Part shown: in pieces, positions 1 to 3,206 of the stretch | Position numbering within the stretch: the first letter of the stretch is position 1 | Layout of the letters: every line of letters starts with the position of its first letter | Source of the DNA: Clostridia bacterium | GTDB lineage: Bacteria; Bacillota; Clostridia; Oscillospirales; Acutalibacteraceae | NCBI GenBank assembly: GCA_017519685.1 | Contig: JAFWRV010000327.1 | Coordinates: 1 to 5,727 of the forward strand | Direction of reading: 5' to 3' | Length of the DNA stretch: 5,727 nucleotides | Translations under genes and position numbers: made by a program | The notes under the pieces: generated by a model | Seen by the model: the letters and a program-made list of their open reading frames with translations, nothing else | Told to the model about the DNA's origin: nothing | Databases searched by the model: none

Positions 1-2558
1 ACAGCGCGTCAATTGACACAGTAATACACGGAACTCTTACTCCGAATAAGTATAACGTGTTTTATTTTGTGAACGGCAAGAAATATTCAAGTGAAATCCG
101 CACTTATGATACTGTCATTTACAATACATCAATCGACCCGAGCAACGAAGAGACTGTATTTGACGGCTGGTATTACGACGCCGATATGACCCGGAAGGCC
201 GGAGACACATTCAGAATGCCGGCGGAAGACCTGTATTTATACGGAAAACACAGCGCCGAGCTTATATTTATTCTTGACGGAGAAACCTTCAGTGACGAAT
301 GGATACCGGTCGGCGAAGCGATAAGTGCCAAAGAAGTCCCCGACAAAACAGGGTATGAATTCAAAGGCTGGTCCGACATTCCGTCAACCATGCCGGAAGC
401 GACCACGGTTATAAACGGAAGATATGAGATTATAAAAATCAGAGCCGTATTCACACTCGGAACCGGCAGAAATTCCGGCGCGAAGTGGGCAGACGGCGGC
501 TCCGTTGATTTGAATTACACCGTTCCTTTCGGTTACTCCGTTCCGGAACCCGATACGCCCGAGTGGGATAATCACACCTTCCTTGGCTGGGACATTGACG
601 TTCCCGAAAAAGCAGGAACAGAGAGCTTTACGGCAAACGCGCTCTGGAAATCGGATATTCCGCCGGAAAAAATCAGCATTGTTTACCGTCATACCGATTC
701 ATCCGAGGAGATTGTTTCGGGCTTTGCCGGTGAAGCGGTAACGGTACCGGAATTCAACTCATCCGATTATCCTTCAGGATATACACCTTCATGGAGCGAA
801 GAGTACAGTGTATTCCCGGATGCCGAGTCCTCAAAACCTGTCACGGTTATCCTGACAGCGGAAAAAATCAAGGTTTCATTTGTCACGGATGAAGGTATGG
901 ATGAAATTACGGAAATCGAAACGGCGTTTAATGCCGCGTTGGCGGAGCCGGAAGCGCCCGAAAAACAGGGACTCAATTTCGCGGCGTGGTATATGAACGG
1001 CGGAACACAGTTTGATTTTTCAAAAACAATTGAGGAAAACCTTGACGGAAACTATCGGGGTGAGCTTACACTGACCGCGAAATACACTGTCAGGGATACT
1101 TACTATACCGTTACGGATGTTAAAGTATCGGATGACGGAACGGTTAGTTTCAGATATATCCCGGTTCCCGACGGCACATTTGAAAAGTTCTCCGGAGAAG
1201 AAACGGGTTATTATACCGTACCCGCGGTCGAAGCTCCGGACGGATTCGCTTTCTTCGGATGGGCGGATCAATATAATAACCGTGTTAATCCCGACGGAAG
1301 TTTCGGCGAGGTCAACAGGGATTTCTATGCCACATTCGCGTTCAGCAGATATTCCGTCAGATATTTTGTTGACGGAAAGGAATATGCCTCATATAAACTG
1401 TCGGCAGGTTCCGAAATAAAGCGTCCCGCAACTCCGCATAGGGAAGCGGACAGTTCCGGTGAATATAAATTCAGCGGCTGGACTCCGGAAATACCTGCAG
1501 TTATGCCGGCGGAGGATCTCATTTTTACCGGTAATATTGTAAGAGTTCCTTTTACCGTTACATATATTCTTGACGGTGAAGAGTATGCCGTATTCAATGC
1601 GACAGCGGGCGAGGCAGTCCCTCTGCCCGGTAATCCTCCTGAAAAATCCGACGGGAAAGGCACATATATTTTTAACGGGTGGGATACCGAAATCCCCGCG
1701 GTAATGCCTGCCGCGTCTCTTGAAATAACAGGCCATATGACTTATATTCCGCTGACGGTTACATATATACTCGACGGAGAAGAGTACGCCGTATTCAATG
1801 CGGAGGCCGGCGGCGCGGTTCCGCAGCCGGACACACCCGTCAAAGTGGACGATGAAAACGGAACCTATGAGTTTTCCGGGTGGTCACCCGTGATTCCGGA
1901 GAATATGCCTGTAAAGCCGATAATCTTTACAGGGCGGATGATTTTTAAGCCTTTTACGGTAACATATATTCTTGACGATGCGGAATACGCTGTATTCACC
2001 GTAAAAGCGGGCGGCGCGATACCGAGACCGTCCGATCCCGTAAAAGAGGCGGATGAAAAGGGGAATTACGAATTCTCCGGCTGGTCGCCCGATATTCCGG
2101 CTGTTATGCCCGCGAGATCCCTGGTATTCAGCGGAAAAACAGTTCTGATTCCTTATGACGGTGAAAAAACATATACTCTGATTTATAACGATGAAGACGG
2201 AAGCAGGCTGCACTGCTACACAGGTCTTAAAGAAGGAGATCCTGTGCCCGCGGCTCCCGCGCCTCAGAAATTTGCGCGCCGGTTTGCCGGATGGAGTCCG
2301 GAAGTTCCGCAGACTATGCCTGCCGGTGATGTTACCGTGACGGCAACTTATGACAGCGGCTGCGGGTTCATTTCCGGAGTAATCGGGAAGATAATCGCCG
2401 CGTTTTCGGCTGCCGCGGAGGCAATCGCGTCATTATTTAACGGAGGGGCCGCCGTAACCGGTTTTTCTTCACACGGGTGTAATTTCCGGGAAATGATAAA
2501 GCGGATAACGGATTGGCTGATTTCGTTATTTTCACCTCTGACAGTATACATCAGGTAA
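1..2558 (+). CDS. Large InlB B-repeat (Listeria-Bacteroides repeat) protein, 3' part
   Basis: The reading frame is open from the first complete codon (base 3) to TAA at 2556-2558, giving 851 visible residues. It enters the window in the middle of a repeat, so the true start is upstream and the GTG at 57 is an internal valine, not a start. The protein is a string of beta-rich modules of the InlB B-repeat/Flg_new type, recognised by openings such as YTVTYILDGEEY and a core FxGWsxxIPxxMPA followed by a TG or A-Y/W end. Earlier modules (visible residues about 17-440) are divergent in length. Residues 450-717 are four regular 67-residue modules, and 718-785 is a degenerate last one. Residues 786-851 form a hydrophobic and amphipathic tail rich in Ala, Ile and Phe, with two Cys. 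No LPXTG motif, SLH domain or dockerin is visible. Known members of this repeat class are secreted or surface proteins, often adhesins. A role in surface attachment or scaffolding here is inference. No catalytic motif is seen. Confidence 0.9.
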   Translation, partial: SASIDTVIHGTLTPNKYNVFYFVNGKKYSSEIRTYDTVIYNTSIDPSNEETVFDGWYYDADMTRKAGDTFRMPAEDLYLYGKHSAELIFILDGETFSDEWIPVGEAISAKEVPDKTGYEFKGWSDIPSTMPEATTVINGRYEIIKIRAVFTLGTGRNSGAKWADGGSVDLNYTVPFGYSVPEPDTPEWDNHTFLGWDIDVPEKAGTESFTANALWKSDIPPEKISIVYRHTDSSEEIVSGFAGEAVTVPEFNSSDYPSGYTPSWSEEYSVFPDAESSKPVTVILTAEKIKVSFVTDEGMDEITEIETAFNAALAEPEAPEKQGLNFAAWYMNGGTQFDFSKTIEENLDGNYRGELTLTAKYTVRDTYYTVTDVKVSDDGTVSFRYIPVPDGTFEKFSGEETGYYTVPAVEAPDGFAFFGWADQYNNRVNPDGSFGEVNRDFYATFAFSRYSVRYFVDGKEYASYKLSAGSEIKRPATPHREADSSGEYKFSGWTPEIPAVMPAEDLIFTGNIVRVPFTVTYILDGEEYAVFNATAGEAVPLPGNPPEKSDGKGTYIFNGWDTEIPAVMPAASLEITGHMTYIPLTVTYILDGEEYAVFNAEAGGAVPQPDTPVKVDDENGTYEFSGWSPVIPENMPVKPIIFTGRMIFKPFTVTYILDDAEYAVFTVKAGGAIPRPSDPVKEADEKGNYEFSGWSPDIPAVMPARSLVFSGKTVLIPYDGEKTYTLIYNDEDGSRLHCYTGLKEGDPVPAAPAPQKFARRFAGWSPEVPQTMPAGDVTVTATYDSGCGFISGVIGKIIAAFSAAAEAIASLFNGGAAVTGFSSHGCNFREMIKRITDWLISLFSPLTVYIR
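1350..2153 (+). repeat. Four tandem 201-bp modules encoding 67-residue InlB B-like repeats
   Basis: Four units of exactly 201 bp lie head to tail at 1350-1550, 1551-1751, 1752-1952 and 1953-2153, inside the first gene. Each starts with Y/F/L-(S/T)-V-(R/T)-Y-(F/I)-(V/L)-D, has EYA near position 11, an AG at about 19-20 followed by (I/V)-x-x-P, a conserved FxGW at 41-44, IP at 48-49 and MP at 52-53, and ends in a short basic or aromatic linker closing with P. Units 2 and 3 share the 15-residue string TVTYILDGEEYAVFN. A fifth copy downstream (from 2154) keeps only the second half clearly (FAGWSPEVPQTMPAGD). The equal length and shared linkers point to duplication of whole modules followed by divergence. 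Confidence 0.9.
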
Positions 2559-2583
2559 AAGAAAACACTATATAATCCGGCAA

Positions 2584-2606
2584 GGGCGGATGGCCGCAAA
2601 ACAGTA
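2584..2606. repeat. Left inverted end of the intergenic element
   Basis: This 23-bp arm is the inverted counterpart of 2841-2863, with three mismatches (arm positions 7, 8 and 14). The inner ACAGTA and the outer GGGCGG are fully conserved. Confidence 0.75.
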
Positions 2607-2609
2607 ATG

Positions 2610-2720
2610 CCTCAAAAAGCGTACTTTGGCATTTTATGCAGGCAGCATCCCCGGAATACAGTCAAGTATTCCTCGTCGTCACAACCTGCAAACATGCTCA
2701 AATTCCATCTTTTTTTGAGG
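2610..2720. other. Hairpin I of the intergenic element
   Basis: This is a long interrupted stem. CCTCAAAAA (2610-2618) pairs with TTTTTGAGG (2712-2720), GCAT (2629-2632) with ATGC (2694-2697), TGCAGG (2637-2642) with CCTGCA (2685-2690), and GGAATAC (2653-2659) with GTATTCC (2666-2672) around the 6-nt loop AGTCAA. Four stacked helices in the right order are unlikely by chance and indicate a conserved fold in RNA or single-stranded DNA. Confidence 0.7.
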
Positions 2721-2729
2721 TGCGAAGCA

Positions 2730-2837
2730 GTTTTCTCGTGAAAAAAAGCCGCAGAGCAAGGAAGATTTGCGAAAGCATACTTTGCGTATGGTAAGCAAAT
2801 CTGACAAAGCTCTGCGGCTTCGGTTTTCCGCGAAAAC
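2730..2837. other. Hairpin II of the intergenic element
   Basis: GTTTTC (2730-2735) pairs with GAAAAC (2832-2837) at the base. Above it, AAGCCGCAGAGC (2746-2757) pairs perfectly over 12 bp with GCTCTGCGGCTT (2809-2820). Then AGATTTGC (2763-2770) pairs with GCAAATCT (2795-2802), and CATAC (2776-2780) with GTATG (2786-2790) around TTTGC. The internal loops are short and nearly symmetrical (GAAAG/GTAA-type). Confidence 0.85.
2741..2820 (-). terminator. Rho-independent terminator-like structure, minus strand
   Basis: Read on the minus strand, the 12-bp GC-rich stem of hairpin II (2746-2757 with 2809-2820) runs straight into a T-tract, the complement of the seven A at 2741-2747. This is the arrangement of an intrinsic terminator for leftward transcription. 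On the plus strand the same stem is not followed by a T-run, so it would not be a standard terminator for the gene ending at 2558. No minus-strand gene is visible to the right, so the role may be to insulate the element itself or to stop antisense RNA. Confidence 0.45.
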
Positions 2838-2840
2838 CAA

Positions 2841-2863
2841 TACTGTTTTACGGCCGCCCGCCC
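2841..2863. repeat. Right inverted end of the intergenic element
   Basis: This is the inverted partner of 2584-2606, matching at 20 of 23 positions. It begins TACTGTTTTACGGCCG and is followed directly by AAGGGCG, which also occurs just inside the left border. Confidence 0.75.
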
Positions 2864-2893
2864 AAGGGCGTCTGATTTTCGGAAATGCCCGCC

Positions 2894-2930
2894 GGATTTT
2901 TTTTGTTGTGTTTTTCGCAAGAAAAAATCC
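2894..2930. other. A/T-rich hairpin right of the element
   Basis: GGATTTTTT (2894-2902) and AAAAAATCC (2922-2930) form a perfect 9-bp inverted repeat around a 19-nt loop. The stem is mostly A-T pairs and neither side is followed by a typical T-run after a GC stem. It may be a weak terminator or the outer part of the element, and no firm role can be assigned. Confidence 0.4.
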
Positions 2931-2964
2931 TCAAAATTCGTCACTTTTAATAAAAAGATAAAAA

Positions 2965-3000
2965 GCTATTGTGTTTGTATATTATATATGATACAATAGC
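2965..3000. promoter_or_regulatory. 8-bp dyad bracketing the promoter (possible operator)
   Basis: GCTATTGT (2965-2972) and its exact inverse ACAATAGC (2993-3000) lie 28 bp apart and flank an A/T-rich core. The left arm covers the -35-like hexamer and the right arm covers most of the -10. Such placement suits binding of a dimeric repressor or DNA-loop protein. It could also fold as a hairpin with an alternative TTGTAT/ATACAA pairing. The regulator is not identifiable. Confidence 0.45.
2969..2997 (+). promoter_or_regulatory. Candidate sigma-A-type promoter with extended -10
   Basis: TTGTGT (2969-2974) is separated by 17 bp from TACAAT (2992-2997), which has a TG one base before it (2989-2990), the extended -10 form. 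The -35 matches the consensus at only three of six positions and the -10 at five of six, a pattern common when an extended -10 compensates. Transcription would start near 3004, giving a leader of roughly 125 nt before the gene at 3132. The position and orientation suit that gene. Confidence 0.5.
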
Positions 3001-3035
3001 ATTGGTATTTTATGTCATTTGGGAAATTGGCAAAA

Positions 3036-3131
3036 ATGCATTTACATCATGAAAAAATGCTGAGACATTACGGGTGTTCCGGGACGGAATGCGCGTGGTG
3101 TCTGAAGCATAATTATATGGGAGGTATGTAA
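3036..3131 (+). CDS. Possible 31-residue leader peptide abutting the next gene
   Basis: An ATG at 3036 opens 31 codons that end with TAA at 3129-3131, directly against the ATG at 3132 and in the same frame. The peptide starts MHLHHEK and contains His11, Cys14, Cys19, Cys22 and His25 (H-X2-C-X4-C-X2-C-X2-H), a metal-site-like spacing. Its last codons overlap the ribosome binding site of the following gene, so if translated it could couple or control that gene's translation. Against this, its own ribosome binding site is weak (GGGAAATTGG 6-15 nt upstream), codons 8-25 coincide with an RNA hairpin, and an open frame this short can occur by chance. It has no recognised family. It is reported as a candidate only. 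Confidence 0.25.
   Translation: MHLHHEKMLRHYGCSGTECAWCLKHNYMGGM
3057..3110 (+). promoter_or_regulatory. Strong hairpin in the 5' leader of the second gene
   Basis: AGACATTACG (3063-3072) pairs with CGTGGTGTCT (3094-3103) over 10 bp including two G-U pairs. After one G-G mismatch, GTGTTCC (3074-3080) pairs with GGAATGC (3086-3092) around the loop GGGAC. Below it ATGC (3057-3060) pairs with GCAT (3107-3110). The stem ends 8 nt before the ribosome binding site. No U-run follows, so it is not a simple attenuator. An effect on mRNA stability or translation is inferred. It does not match a riboswitch class I can recognise. Confidence 0.6.
3119..3124 (+). promoter_or_regulatory. Ribosome binding site that fixes the start at 3132
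   Basis: GGGAGG lies 7 nt before ATG 3132, an ideal spacing. The in-frame TAA at 3129-3131 rules out any earlier start in that frame. Confidence 0.9.
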
Positions 3132-3206
3132 ATGAAAACAGCAAAGCGAACTCTCGCAGTCTTTCTTGCCGCTTTGATGGCTTTAGGCAGCCTTACAGCA
3201 GTAGCG
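3132..3206 (+). other. Sec signal peptide of the second repeat protein
   Basis: The first 25 residues have a basic start (MKTAKR), a hydrophobic core (LAVFLAALMALG) and an AVA signal peptidase I site, with cleavage expected between Ala25 and Thr26. There is no lipobox cysteine, so it is not a lipoprotein. Confidence 0.88.

Larger units (their letters stand above)
2584..2863. mobile_element. MITE-like or dispersed structured repeat with inverted ends
   Basis: The ends 2584-2606 and 2841-2863 are inverted copies matching at 20 of 23 positions. Both carry GGGCGG, then GGCCG, and AAAACAGTA at the inner side. Between them lie two large nested hairpins (2610-2720 and 2730-2837), so nearly the whole 280 bp can fold. 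The octamer CAAGGGCG occurs at 2581-2588 and again at 2863-2870. This could be a target duplication, but it overlaps the left inverted end, so the exact borders are uncertain. A further outer pair, AATCCGGC (2574-2581) and GCCGGATT (2891-2898), could mark wider borders. There is no transposase and the frames inside look non-coding. A miniature inverted-repeat element moved in trans, or a dispersed structured repeat of Clostridia, fits best. A structured RNA gene is the alternative. Confidence 0.6.

Noticed and set aside
57..59. GTG as the start codon of the first gene
   Set aside because: The same frame is open to base 3 and the upstream residues complete a repeat module (TVIHGTLTPNKYNVFYFV), so the gene simply enters the window from the left.
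2538..2576. A promoter made of CTGACA (2538-2543) and a perfect TATAAT (2571-2576) firing into the element
   Set aside because: The spacer is 27 bp, far beyond the usable 16-19 bp, and no better -35 lies at the right distance.
2612..2944. A 110-codon minus-strand frame across the intergenic element
   Set aside because: It runs through both large hairpins and the inverted end, which explains its open state and odd composition. No plausible ribosome binding site or domain is visible.
2767..2961. A 64-codon plus-strand frame in the intergenic region
   Set aside because: It overlaps hairpin II and the right inverted end, has no ribosome binding site, and its basic composition fits translated structured repeat DNA.
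2559..3131. tRNA, known riboswitch or CRISPR array in the intergenic region
   Set aside because: No cloverleaf, no regularly spaced direct repeats and no recognisable riboswitch core were found. The structure seen is long hairpins only.
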